From: Sphaerospermopsis aphanizomenoides BCCUSP55 | GTDB taxonomy: Bacteria > Cyanobacteriota > Cyanobacteriia > Cyanobacteriales > Nostocaceae | Length of the DNA: 37,872 bases | Direction: 5' to 3' | Assembly: GCF_001586785.1 (NCBI RefSeq) | Contig: NZ_LUFH02000061.1 | Location: 1-37,872 of the forward strand | Shown here: positions 16,001-23,460 of the stretch, piece after piece | Position numbering within the stretch: position 1 is the first letter of the stretch | Layout of the letters: every line of letters begins with the position of its first letter | Made by a program: the position numbers and the translations under genes | The notes under the pieces: model-generated | The model's database searches: none | The model's input: only the letters and a program-made list of their open reading frames with translations | What the model was told of the DNA's origin: nothing

Positions 16001-17830
16001 GTGACATCCCATCCTAAACTGCGATTTTATGCCGCTGCGCCCCTACTAACTCATGAAGGTTTTGCTTTGGGTACTCTTTGCATCGCAGATTATCAACCTA
16101 GAGAAATTAATCAAGAACAACAGGAAATACTGAAAATTTTAGCAGTTCAGGTCATGACTAAATTGGAACTGCACCGTAACCAAATTGAACAGCGAAATCT
16201 ACAAAAGCAGTTGCACCGCGCCCATGAACTAGAAGGTGTGCAGCAAGAACTGACAAGAACTGTCAACGTTTATAAACACACAGAAAAGGTATTAGTTGAG
16301 CGGGTCAACTTGGCTCAGTTAGCATCTAACATTAGTAGTATTCTGGGTAAACATGAAAAATTATCTCTACTTCTGCAAGAGTGTACAGCCGTCCTGACTC
16401 AATATTTAGATATTGCTTATGTGGGTATCTGGATGCAAAATCCCACCACCAGGAATATGGATTTGCAAGCCAGTTCAGGATTATCTATCTATGTAGATCA
16501 TTCTTCTGTACGTATCCCCATCAGTGAATTTCAAGTTAAGTGGATTGCGGAAAATTGTCAATCATTCCAGTCTAATCAGCTTTTACATGAACCAAGTTTG
16601 ATAGATCGAGATTGGGCAAAACGCGAACAGTTAAAGGCTTTTGCTGGTTATCCATTGGTGATAGATCATCATGTCATTGGCGTGATGACAATATTTACCC
16701 GGCAACCGCTGACCCAAGGTGCAATAGATCAATTAAATGCTATATCTAAAGATGTAACTCTTTGTATAGAACGCAAACAGACAGAGGAGTTACTAAGACT
16801 GCAAAACCAGCGGGAAAGAATAGTTGCAAGTATTACTCAGCGTATTCTCCAATCTTTGGATATTGATGAGATTATGAATACGACTGTGAAGGAAGTAAGG
16901 CAATTTCTGCAAACTGACCGCGTAATTATTTACCGCTTTAAGCCAGATTGGACTGGTGTAGTGGCAATGGAATCTGTGGCTAATGGCTTTAAGCCAATTC
17001 TCCGGAGTGTGATTGATGAGCCTTGCTTTAGAGATGTTTATGTTCCTCAGTATCGCCAAGGCAGGGTGCGGGCAATTGAAGATATTTATACTGCTGGCAT
17101 TAGTCCGTGCCACTTTAATTTACTAGCAGAGTATCAGGTGAGAGCTAATTTGGTAGTGCCGATAATTCAAGGTGAAGAGTTATGGGGCTTGTTAATTGCC
17201 CATCACTGTAGTAGCCCACGCCATTGGCGACAAATAGAAATTAGCCTGTTAAGTCAATTAGCAACTCAAGTAGCGATCGCCATTAAACAATCTGAATTAT
17301 ATCAACAGGTGCAACGTCAAGCCACAGTCGATGGTTTAACCCAAATTCCTAACCGTCGCCGCTTTGATGAATACTTGTCCCAAATGTGGGAAAAAATGGC
17401 ACAAATACAAGCACCTTTGTCAATCATTTTGTGCGATATCGACTTTTTCAAAGTGTACAATGATACCTATGGCCACCCGGCTGGAGATGATTGTTTACGC
17501 CAAGTTGCTGCTGCTATCAATAAAGCCGGAAATCGTCCTGATGATTTAGTCGCTCGCTATGGTGGTGAAGAATTTGTGATTGTGTTGCCAAACACATCTG
17601 CATCAGGAGCAATGCAAGTAGCAGAACGCATTCGTGCTGAGGTGAAAGCTTTACAAATCAAACATGAACAGTCTCTGGTGAGTGAGTATGTCACTCTGAG
17701 TATAGGAGTTGCTAATATTGTTCCTAGCACTAATTCTTGTCCTGGTGCTGTAATTGGTATGGCAGATGAGGCACTTTATCAGGCTAAAGCTGAAGGGCGC
17801 GATCGTTTACGGTTGAAAAACACAATGTAA
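13067..17830 (+). CDS. cph2: Cph2-type phytochrome with GGDEF and EAL domains
   Basis: This 1587-aa bilin photoreceptor is predicted to control cyclic-di-GMP. Order: a knotless phytochrome GAF (about 10-210) with the PASDIP motif and chromophore Cys140-His141 in DPCHLQYLKTMG; a PHY domain (about 215-425) with the tongue motif PRESF; GGDEF-1 (about 435-600) with the altered motif GDDEF (514-518) and no RxxD site; an EAL domain (about 610-860) with EALLRW (642), EITES, DDFGTGYSSL, KID and VAEGVET intact; a plain GAF (about 890-1050); a second GAF (about 1090-1230); a cyanobacteriochrome GAF (about 1245-1405) with Cys1320 in EPCF and Cys1348-His1349; and GGDEF-2 with intact GGEEF (1499-1503) and inhibitory site RPDD (1490-1493). 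The core is that of Synechocystis Cph2, with two extra GAF domains. An alternative TTG at 13043 and an ATG at 13076 are in frame. Confidence 0.92.
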   Translation: MSNMKNKLAFQQVLYQNNLLSHITARTSHSLELPEILAATVGEIRSFLQVDRVKIYRFDADGSGDVVAESIEGDRLPSLLGLHFPASDIPPQARELFITARQRIIVDVASGRKTLSQIKSVGTLKNQSQEDIRYKPVDPCHLQYLKTMGVAASLAMPILYQNYLWGLMVAHHTQPRPFTEQDLQIVQLLVDQLLIAIAQFNLLAQARQQAKQEAAISYIKNLLATSLDHKAILEHIVNTLGASGGRIYIATDMPERPAQIYTWGEQPNHHLIEESKVWQNLMGWQGVLAVSHRQPSEVIRTWEKNECAINQPGAVYSYTIADFCQDTRLRPLVTAFASTSIKSVLIIPLQYQQQHLGCLTLFRPEIETETLWAGRCNPDERNLRPRESFAAWREIKTGQAQPWSQSDIKLAQAFGMHLYIAVMQQRVENLLHHHTSCDILTGLPNRLLFDKLLALALVNIHQQGGMLAVMFLDLDRFKTINDSLGHAVGDRLLQSVAERIKSCLQEGDTVARWGDDEFTLLLPQITCANDATAIAQKLLDVLSQPFQINKQELHITASIGIALAPYDGEEAETLLKHADTTLNRAKQQGKNNYLLYTATMNATSFERLVLGNNLYKALGRQELLLHYQPQIDLKTGHIIGMEALLRWHHPDMGLVSPAQFIPLAEETGLICDIGEWVLRTACTQNRLWQLAGLPPLRVAVNLSARQFQQPNLVQTITQILQETQLEPQYLELEITESLLMEDVDFTVSALRELQALGIHISMDDFGTGYSSLSLLMYFPLSSLKIDQSFIRNLTKNSSNAAIITSVISLGHGLNLTLVAEGVETLEELEFLRLANCDTVQGYLLSKPLSAEAATKFLVEKSPQPDHCILKQSVESAQTNPIPSNEPQRLAALAKYQILDTPPDQTLDDLTRLAAQLCQTPIAFISLIDEQRQWLKSKLGLTITETPRAIAFCAHTICQDDVLMIPDAANDPRFATNPLVTSHPKLRFYAAAPLLTHEGFALGTLCIADYQPREINQEQQEILKILAVQVMTKLELHRNQIEQRNLQKQLHRAHELEGVQQELTRTVNVYKHTEKVLVERVNLAQLASNISSILGKHEKLSLLLQECTAVLTQYLDIAYVGIWMQNPTTRNMDLQASSGLSIYVDHSSVRIPISEFQVKWIAENCQSFQSNQLLHEPSLIDRDWAKREQLKAFAGYPLVIDHHVIGVMTIFTRQPLTQGAIDQLNAISKDVTLCIERKQTEELLRLQNQRERIVASITQRILQSLDIDEIMNTTVKEVRQFLQTDRVIIYRFKPDWTGVVAMESVANGFKPILRSVIDEPCFRDVYVPQYRQGRVRAIEDIYTAGISPCHFNLLAEYQVRANLVVPIIQGEELWGLLIAHHCSSPRHWRQIEISLLSQLATQVAIAIKQSELYQQVQRQATVDGLTQIPNRRRFDEYLSQMWEKMAQIQAPLSIILCDIDFFKVYNDTYGHPAGDDCLRQVAAAINKAGNRPDDLVARYGGEEFVIVLPNTSASGAMQVAERIRAEVKALQIKHEQSLVSEYVTLSIGVANIVPSTNSCPGAVIGMADEALYQAKAEGRDRLRLKNTM

Positions 17831-17910
17831 CCAGAATGCGTTCAGCAAGTTTTTCCGGTACTGATTGCAGATGATCTGCCAATGGCAAGAACCAACACCT
17901 AAAGTAAGCG
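17827..17910 (-). pseudogene. remnant of the 3' end of an EF-G-like gene
   Basis: About 84 bases align with 18651-18738, inside the C-terminal end of the intact EF-G-like gene, in the same orientation and with only scattered mismatches plus a net 4-base loss. Read on the minus strand, the fragment gives SLTLGVGSCHWQ and then, after the frameshift, LQSVPEKLAERILVT. The intact gene reads SLTLGVGSFHWEQDHLQEVP and so on. The fragment starts within the last codons of the phytochrome gene and is flanked on the other side by the DUF29 gene. Confidence 0.8.
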
Positions 17911-18005
17911 ATTCAAGTATAATGATTATATCAGCTAACTATGCTATGTGTACCTAAAGATACTGCTCAAAAATCTCACAATTTATTTGAGGAGGTTTCC
18001 AGCAC

Positions 18006-18467
18006 ATGACAGCAACTCAACCCACAAATATTACTAATTTAAATCTTTATAATGAAGATTTTTATTTGTGGATAGAAACTACAGCTAAACACTTAAAAAA
18101 TGGTAACTTTGCAGAAATTGATTTAGCGAATTTAATTGAAGAAATCGAAAGCATGGGGAGAAGTGAAAAAAGAGCATTAAAAAGCAACTTATTAGTGTTA
18201 TTAATGCACCTTCTCAAATATAAATATCAACCAGAGAAACGCAGTAATAGTTGGTTATCTACTATATTTGAACATAGACGCAGATTAAAAGAAGACTTAA
18301 CCGAAAGTCCCAGTTTAAAAAAATATTTTTCTGAGGTATTTAGCGAATGTTATCAAGATGCGAGAAAACAAGCATCCTTAAAAACAGGTTTATCACTTGA
18401 TACTTTTCCTGTAGACTGTCCTTTTACTACAGATGAAATTTTAAATCAAGATTACTTACCAAAATAA
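18006..18467 (+). CDS. DUF29 family protein
   Basis: The 153-aa protein begins with the typical DUF29 opening, LYNEDFYLWIETTAKHLKNG followed by NFAEIDLANLIEEIESMGRSEKRAL, and continues with LLMHLLKYKYQPEKRSNSW and a C-terminal region ending PFTTDEILNQDYLP. It is soluble and mostly helical. Members are common in multiple copies in cyanobacteria and their function is unknown. A strong GAGGAGG ribosome-binding site precedes the ATG. It is convergent with the EF-G-like gene and lies between that gene and a broken duplicate of its 3' end, which suggests the segment was inserted or rearranged here. Confidence 0.85.
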   Translation: MTATQPTNITNLNLYNEDFYLWIETTAKHLKNGNFAEIDLANLIEEIESMGRSEKRALKSNLLVLLMHLLKYKYQPEKRSNSWLSTIFEHRRRLKEDLTESPSLKKYFSEVFSECYQDARKQASLKTGLSLDTFPVDCPFTTDEILNQDYLPK

Positions 18468-18525
18468 CATTGATTTTTTCCTGATCTTATTTTCTTCCTT
18501 TGCGTCTTTGCGTCTACCCTGCGGG

Positions 18526-18604
18526 ATCTCCTAAAGGAGATTGCGTGAGACAAAAAATGGAAGGTAGAACCTTCTTGATAGCATTCCCAGTCAGAGACTG
18601 GGAA
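18526..18604. terminator. three consecutive hairpins in a convergent gap
   Basis: Three inverted repeats lie in a row: ATCTCCT-AA-AGGAGAT (18526-18541), GAAGGT-AGA-ACCTTC (18560-18574) and TTCCCAGTC-AGA-GACTGGGAA (18584-18604). They separate the converging DUF29 and EF-G-like genes and could end transcription from both sides. No U-run follows, so factor-independent termination is not certain. The sequence CTACCCTGCGGGA just before (18514-18526) recurs inverted at 31267-31279, so part of this is dispersed repeat. Confidence 0.45.
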
Positions 18605-18622
18605 CGAGATGACGAGATTAAA

Positions 18623-20659
18623 CTACTTACCGTTACCACTATTACCATTCGTAACCAGAATGCGTTCAGCTAACTTTTCCGGTACTTCTTGCAAATGATC
18701 CTGTTCCCAATGGAAAGAACCAACACCTAAAGTAAGCGATCGCAATTCTACGATAAAGTCTTGCATTTCCGCTTGGGGTAAATATGCAGAAACATTATCC
18801 CAACCTGGCCAATCTTGTCTACCTTCATAACCCAAAATTTGCCCTCGTCTACCACTTAAAAGTTGCAAAACTTTGGAGGTAAATTCACTGGGAGTATTCA
18901 CATCTACCTTTAAAATCGGTTCTAAAAGGGTAGGTTGGGCTTGGGTTACTCCCGTTTGCATTGCTAGACGTGCAGCTTGTTTAAAAGCCTGTTCGGAACT
19001 ATCAACTGTGTGATAAGAACCATTGGTTAATGTTACTGCTACATCCACCATTGGGAAACCCAAAGGCCCATGTGAGAGAAATTCCCGCACTCCCATTTCT
19101 ACTCCAGGAATGTACTGTCTAGGAACTACTCCACCCACAATTTTTTCATGGAAATTGAAACCTTCCCCTCTTGGTAAAGGTTGAATATCTAAATACACAT
19201 CCCCAAATTGTCCATGTCCACCACTTTGATGTTTATAGCGTCCATGAATCGAATTTACAGGTTTACGAATGGTTTCTTTATAAGGAACTTGGGGAAGATG
19301 TGTAGACATGGGTAAATTATATTTGCGTCGCAATCTATCTAACGCAACTTGCAAATGTATTTCCCCTTGTCCCCACAAAATCACTTCATGGGTATCACCA
19401 TGTTGTTCCCAAGCTAAAGCAGGATCTTCTTCTAATAACTTGGTAATAGCACCGCTGAGTTTTACTTCATCGTTGCGTTTTTCTGGGGTAATAGCTAAGG
19501 CAAAAACTGGTTCTAATTGTTCTGCTTTTGGTAATTGCTGAGTTTGGGAATTTGTAGAAATTGTCTCGCCAGTTTTAATTCCTTCTAACCGACTCACGGC
19601 GATAATTTCTCCAGCTACAGCTTGATTAATTTGCTGTTGTTGTTGTCCCATCAACCGATAAAGACCACCAGCACGAACGCCATTTAAAACAATACCATCA
19701 GTTAATGTTCCTTGCCATACTCGCACTAGGGAAAGTTTACCACCTTGGGGAGTATAGAAAGTTTTCAGAACTTGCGCTAAAGGAGTATCGCTGATTTTCT
19801 CCAAACGCTTTTCCATTGTGGTTTCTGGTGCTGGGGCTTCCCGCAGTAGTGCTTCTAATAAAGGTCTAACACCAAAATCTTGTTCTGCAACACCGAAGAA
19901 AACAGGTACAACTAAATCTGCACCTAATTCTAGTTTTAAATCTTTAAGAATTTCCTCTTGGGGTGGTTCAATATCTTCTAACAGTTCTTCAAGTAAATGA
20001 TCGTCAAAATTTGCCAAAGCTTCTAACATTTCTGCTCTGGCTTGATGTTCTTCGGTTTTTAATGCTTCTGGAAAAGGTATAGGATCAGCAGGTGCGCCGG
20101 CATGATATTGATATGCTTGTTCTGTCACCATATCAATAAATCCTGTTAGTTGTTCCCCCTGCATAATGGGATATTGATGAGCAACTAAAGGACGACTGGA
20201 AACGACTTTGAGGGCGTTTAATGTTTCTAAAACATGAATATTTGCCCTGTCCATTTTATTCACAAAAACGATATGGGGAATTTCCCAATCATCCAGGAAT
20301 TTAAATAAGGGGGCAAGGGTAAGAACTCTATCTTTGATTGGTTCGCAAACGACAATTGCTGCATCAACGCCCATTAAAGCATGGTATGTTTCTTGGGCAA
20401 ATTCTACAGAACCGGGACAGTCTATAAATGTGAAGCGTGTATTTTCATATTCGGTACAAGCTGCGGATACTTCTACGCTCATGCGGCGATCGCGTGCTTC
20501 GTTGGCGCTATCTCCGACTGTGTTACCATCCTTAACGTTACCTTTGCGAGAAATTGCCCCGGTTACAAATAACAAACTTTCGAGTAAAGTGGTTTTTCCG
20601 CTTAAATAAGGCCCAACAATTGCCACATTCCGCGAACCGGATTTTACTTTTTCGTTCAT
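18623..20659 (-). CDS. elongation factor G-like GTPase (FusA2 type)
   Basis: The 678-aa protein has the full EF-G layout: GTPase domain with P-loop GPYLSGKT (16-23), DCPG and NKMD, followed by domains II to V. It differs from translational EF-G in switch I, where RGITI is replaced by RRMSV. This places it with the EF-G-like paralogues found beside a canonical fusA in many bacteria. Their role is not settled, and a translocase function should not be assumed. A strong AAAGGAGGG site lies 6 to 8 bp before the ATG at 20659. A frameshifted duplicate of its last roughly 30 codons is at 17827-17910. The C terminus ends in a Gly/Asn-rich tail (NGNSGNGK). No str-operon genes flank it. Confidence 0.88.
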   Translation of the reverse strand: MNEKVKSGSRNVAIVGPYLSGKTTLLESLLFVTGAISRKGNVKDGNTVGDSANEARDRRMSVEVSAACTEYENTRFTFIDCPGSVEFAQETYHALMGVDAAIVVCEPIKDRVLTLAPLFKFLDDWEIPHIVFVNKMDRANIHVLETLNALKVVSSRPLVAHQYPIMQGEQLTGFIDMVTEQAYQYHAGAPADPIPFPEALKTEEHQARAEMLEALANFDDHLLEELLEDIEPPQEEILKDLKLELGADLVVPVFFGVAEQDFGVRPLLEALLREAPAPETTMEKRLEKISDTPLAQVLKTFYTPQGGKLSLVRVWQGTLTDGIVLNGVRAGGLYRLMGQQQQQINQAVAGEIIAVSRLEGIKTGETISTNSQTQQLPKAEQLEPVFALAITPEKRNDEVKLSGAITKLLEEDPALAWEQHGDTHEVILWGQGEIHLQVALDRLRRKYNLPMSTHLPQVPYKETIRKPVNSIHGRYKHQSGGHGQFGDVYLDIQPLPRGEGFNFHEKIVGGVVPRQYIPGVEMGVREFLSHGPLGFPMVDVAVTLTNGSYHTVDSSEQAFKQAARLAMQTGVTQAQPTLLEPILKVDVNTPSEFTSKVLQLLSGRRGQILGYEGRQDWPGWDNVSAYLPQAEMQDFIVELRSLTLGVGSFHWEQDHLQEVPEKLAERILVTNGNSGNGK

Positions 20660-21117
20660 AAACCCTCCTTTACGGTGATTCCCTCAACCGCATCATGTAT
20701 ATTTTCAGGAGTAATTCATTATCTTGGTCAGGAGAATTATTCCTGCTTTCTTTAATTGTTTATTATTATTCCTTTCATCTCTGTTTAAAATAAATCGTAG
20801 TTTATCGTAAGATTTAGTTTAAGTAATATTAAGCAACACTAACTTATATGCCAAATATAAAATTTTTGTAAAAAAAGCCGATCTTAGCCAAATTTTTTAA
20901 CTAACAAAAGTAACTCAAGATGTTATTATCTAGCAAATTTTTATGAAGCATGAAGCAGTACGTTAACAGCCATCAGCTATGTACATTGAACATGGAAATA
21001 CAAAGAATGAAAAAACCAGATGCAGATAACATTCATATAAGTAAAACTCATCAAATTAAAACTTCAAAATCCTTACTATTGTGGCTATTGGCTGTGCCTC
21101 TTATCTCCTTCTGAGAC

Positions 21118-21158
21118 GCTACGCGAACAGAGGAACTCCGTTAACGCCGTGGCGTAGC
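21118..21158. repeat. palindromic interspersed repeat
   Basis: GCTACGC (21118-21124) pairs with GCGTAGC (21152-21158), and an inner pair AACAGAG/CTCCGTT has one mismatch, giving a long cruciform. GC content is much higher than the surrounding AT-rich spacer. Sequences of this kind are widely dispersed in Nostocales genomes. It interrupts the spacer 20660-21195, which otherwise holds a possible 40-codon ORF (20992-21114) and no other recognisable gene. Confidence 0.7.
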
Positions 21159-21195
21159 CACTTACTGATTACTGATAGCTGAATACTTACAATTT

Positions 21196-22149
21196 ATGAC
21201 ATTATCATTACAAAAATATCCTATAATTGGAATAGGTGCTTTACTGGTACTAGCCGTAAATATTAAACCAGCAATTTCCACTTCTCCTCATCTCCCCATC
21301 TCCCCATCCCCCCATCTCCCCCTCATAGCCCAAACTCCCCGTCAAATTGCTTTAGACTGGTTAAATAAAGGCTTACAAGCGATTCAAGGAGGAAAAGTTG
21401 CAGATGCAATTACTGCTTTTCGTCAAGCAACACAATTTGACCCCACATTAGCAGCAGCCTATTATAATTTGGGTCTAGCACTGCGACAGACAGGACAGTT
21501 GCAACCAGCAGCAAACGCATTTTATCAAGCAACGCAAGGAGATCCCCAGTTTGCACCAGCTTTTGCAAATTTAGGTGGGGCGTTATTAGAAGGAAATAAT
21601 TTACAGTTAGCAACTGATTATTTACAAAGGGCGTTACAACTAGATCCAAAGCTGGGTTTTGCTCACTATAACTTAGGATTGATTAGAGAAATACAAAAAG
21701 ATTGGGTTAGTGCGATCGCCTCTTTTCAACAAGCCATCACATACAGTCCAAATTCACCAGAGCCAGCTTATCATTTAGGTATTTCCTATCTACAGCAAGG
21801 CAGAATTGAACTAGCGAAAGAAGCATTTACCAAAGCAATAGCTATAAATCCCAGCTATGCAGAGGCTCATTATAATCTGGGTTCAATTTTGTTTAATCAG
21901 AGCAATTTTAACGAAGCATTAGCAGCATTTAGAAAATCAGCCGATGCCAATTCTAACTATGCTGACCCTTATTATGGTGCAGGATTAGTATTTATACAAT
22001 TAAAACAATATGCAGAAGCTATAAAAGTATTGGAATATGCTAAAAATTTGTATCAAAAACAGGGTAATTCTCAGTGGGTAATCAATACTGAAAAATTGTT
22101 AATACAAGCACAAAATTTAAATAAAGAATTAAATAACAAACCACGCTGA
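21196..22149 (+). CDS. exported tetratricopeptide-repeat protein
   Basis: The 317-aa protein has an N-terminal hydrophobic segment (about 8-25) that may be a signal peptide or anchor. A low-complexity Ser/Pro/His stretch (about 29-44) encoded by an octamer tandem repeat follows. Then about seven TPR units run from residue 50 to 300, with recurring motifs such as AAYYNLGLALRQTGQLQPA and AEAHYNLGSILFNQSNFNEA. TPR arrays bind partner proteins; no catalytic domain is seen. The ATG at 21196 is the only good start. Its neighbours give no clear functional hint. Confidence 0.82.
   Translation: MTLSLQKYPIIGIGALLVLAVNIKPAISTSPHLPISPSPHLPLIAQTPRQIALDWLNKGLQAIQGGKVADAITAFRQATQFDPTLAAAYYNLGLALRQTGQLQPAANAFYQATQGDPQFAPAFANLGGALLEGNNLQLATDYLQRALQLDPKLGFAHYNLGLIREIQKDWVSAIASFQQAITYSPNSPEPAYHLGISYLQQGRIELAKEAFTKAIAINPSYAEAHYNLGSILFNQSNFNEALAAFRKSADANSNYADPYYGAGLVFIQLKQYAEAIKVLEYAKNLYQKQGNSQWVINTEKLLIQAQNLNKELNNKPR
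21281..21332. repeat. octamer tandem repeat inside a coding region
   Basis: Degenerate units of ATCTCCCC are repeated about five times within the 5' part of the TPR gene and are translated as SPHLPISPSPHLPL. An 8-bp unit normally shifts the frame, so the number of units must be constrained for the gene to stay open. The repeat falls directly after the predicted signal segment. Confidence 0.7.
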
Positions 22150-22232
22150 TGCGTAAGCATGAATATTCAGTAACAATAAGAAAATGGGGTTAATTGGCTA
22201 ATGTGGTCTAATCCATTGGAATGTAAATTGTC

Positions 22233-22781
22233 ATGCAAAAACGCTTCAAGAGTCGATTTTTATTTTTTGATCGTTGGTTAGATCGCCATGCAATAGTTCG
22301 TAACATGGAGGCATTCCAAGACCTAATTGTGATTGTCCTATGTTTAGCCTTATTTGCAGTGATGTTAATCCAGGTGTGGGGTATATTTGTTGCCATCACC
22401 CAATCAATAGACTACAAACAAGTAACAGCAAAAATGTTATTTGTGTTGATTTTAGTTGAATTATTTCGACTACTCATGGTTTATTTACAAGAACATAGTA
22501 TAGCCGTTGGTGTAGCAGTCGAAGTGGCAATTGTTTCCGTACTGCGAGAAGTGGTAGTTCATGGTGCGCTAGAAATTTCGGGAATACAAACAGCAGCTAT
22601 TTGTGGCTTATTATTCGTTTTAGGTGGACTATTATTAGTGTGTGCAAAAACACCTCACATGGATTGTATAAGTGCCAACACAAAATCTTGTCCTATTGTG
22701 CATCAAGGACGTAAAGAACGACAAACTGATTTGGAATTTCAGTCTTTAGAAGAATGTGAACAAAACCAACATCTCCTGTAA
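22233..22781 (+). CDS. PsiE-like membrane protein
   Basis: The 182-aa protein resembles the phosphate-starvation-inducible PsiE family: four predicted membrane segments (about 32-55, 68-85, 92-108 and 118-140), with the conserved-looking pieces ILVELFRLLMVYLQEHSI and IVSVLREVVVH between them. The 45-residue tail is polar and contains several Cys and His residues (CISANTKSCPIVHQ), which is not part of the core family. PsiE function is not established. There is no visible Pho box. It stands 83 bp after the TPR gene on the same strand. Confidence 0.75.
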   Translation: MQKRFKSRFLFFDRWLDRHAIVRNMEAFQDLIVIVLCLALFAVMLIQVWGIFVAITQSIDYKQVTAKMLFVLILVELFRLLMVYLQEHSIAVGVAVEVAIVSVLREVVVHGALEISGIQTAAICGLLFVLGGLLLVCAKTPHMDCISANTKSCPIVHQGRKERQTDLEFQSLEECEQNQHLL

Positions 22782-23063
22782 TATCATGTTCGTTTGAATA
22801 ATTCTCATATCTGTGATAGCGCAGCATGAAGTAAGTCATGGACTAGGGAACAGGGAATAGGGAACAGCATCAGAAGTTTTTTATCAGTAATTAGCCGGAC
22901 ATGATATAAGGCAATTGATGGGGATACCCTAAACCCCACACCCCACATCTTGCTTAACATGAAACTTCTATCTGAGGGTAATATTTTTGTCAACTTTCAG
23001 GTAGATGAATCAAACTTTGAGAGGAAATATAAATTAAATAAATACTGAAAGGAGAGAAAAATA

Positions 23064-23303
23064 ATGACTACGGGTAATGGACAATCTCAACAACCAATTA
23101 GTAATTTAGAATATGATTTTATCACCGTACTGCACAATAAAGCCGCAGCAGTACAAGCTTATGAACGTTACATTCAAGATGCACAAGAAGCAAATTCTCA
23201 ACCTTGTGTAGAACTGTTCCAAAAATTGCGTCGGTCAGAAATTGACGAAGCACACGAAATTCGTCATCATCTGCAACAAGTGATGACACAGGGAAGAATG
23301 TAA
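23064..23303 (+). CDS. small conserved-looking helical protein, unknown function
   Basis: The 79-aa soluble protein is predicted to be two amphipathic helices. The first is around LEYDFITVLHNKAAAVQAYE and the second around CVELFQKLRRSEIDEAHEIR. The HNKAxAVxAYxxYIxDA and EIDEAHEIRHHL patterns resemble a ferritin-like helical hairpin, but there is no clear metal site. A strong AAAGGAGAG ribosome-binding site sits 8 bp before the ATG, which supports real expression. No named family is recognised. It stands alone, with repeat-filled spacers on both sides. Confidence 0.75.
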   Translation: MTTGNGQSQQPISNLEYDFITVLHNKAAAVQAYERYIQDAQEANSQPCVELFQKLRRSEIDEAHEIRHHLQQVMTQGRM

Positions 23304-23340
23304 AGTTTAAATTTCTGATGAATCAGGTAAATGAAGAGTA

Positions 23341-23450
23341 TATAGGACTGGTATTTGATTTTTGAAATTATCTGTGTAGAGAGGGAACAGGGAACAGGGA
23401 ACAGGGGAAGTGTACGGAGTGTTTTTCAAGAATCAAATATGATTCCTATA
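23341..23450. mobile_element. MITE-like element, family B
   Basis: Terminal inverted repeats of 27 bp match at 23 positions: left TATAGGACTGGTATTTGATT and onward; right, on the other strand, TATAGGAATCATATTTGATT and onward. The interior contains a GGGAACA heptamer array (23383-23403) nested within the element. The 110-bp length is close to the 105 bp of the copy at 3892-3996. Confidence 0.65.
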
Positions 23451-23460
23451 GATATCCGAC

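Noticed and set aside
20660-21195. tRNA or small RNA gene in the 536-bp spacer
   Set aside because: No cloverleaf or conserved RNA motif was found by eye. The only strong structure is the dispersed palindromic repeat at 21118-21158.
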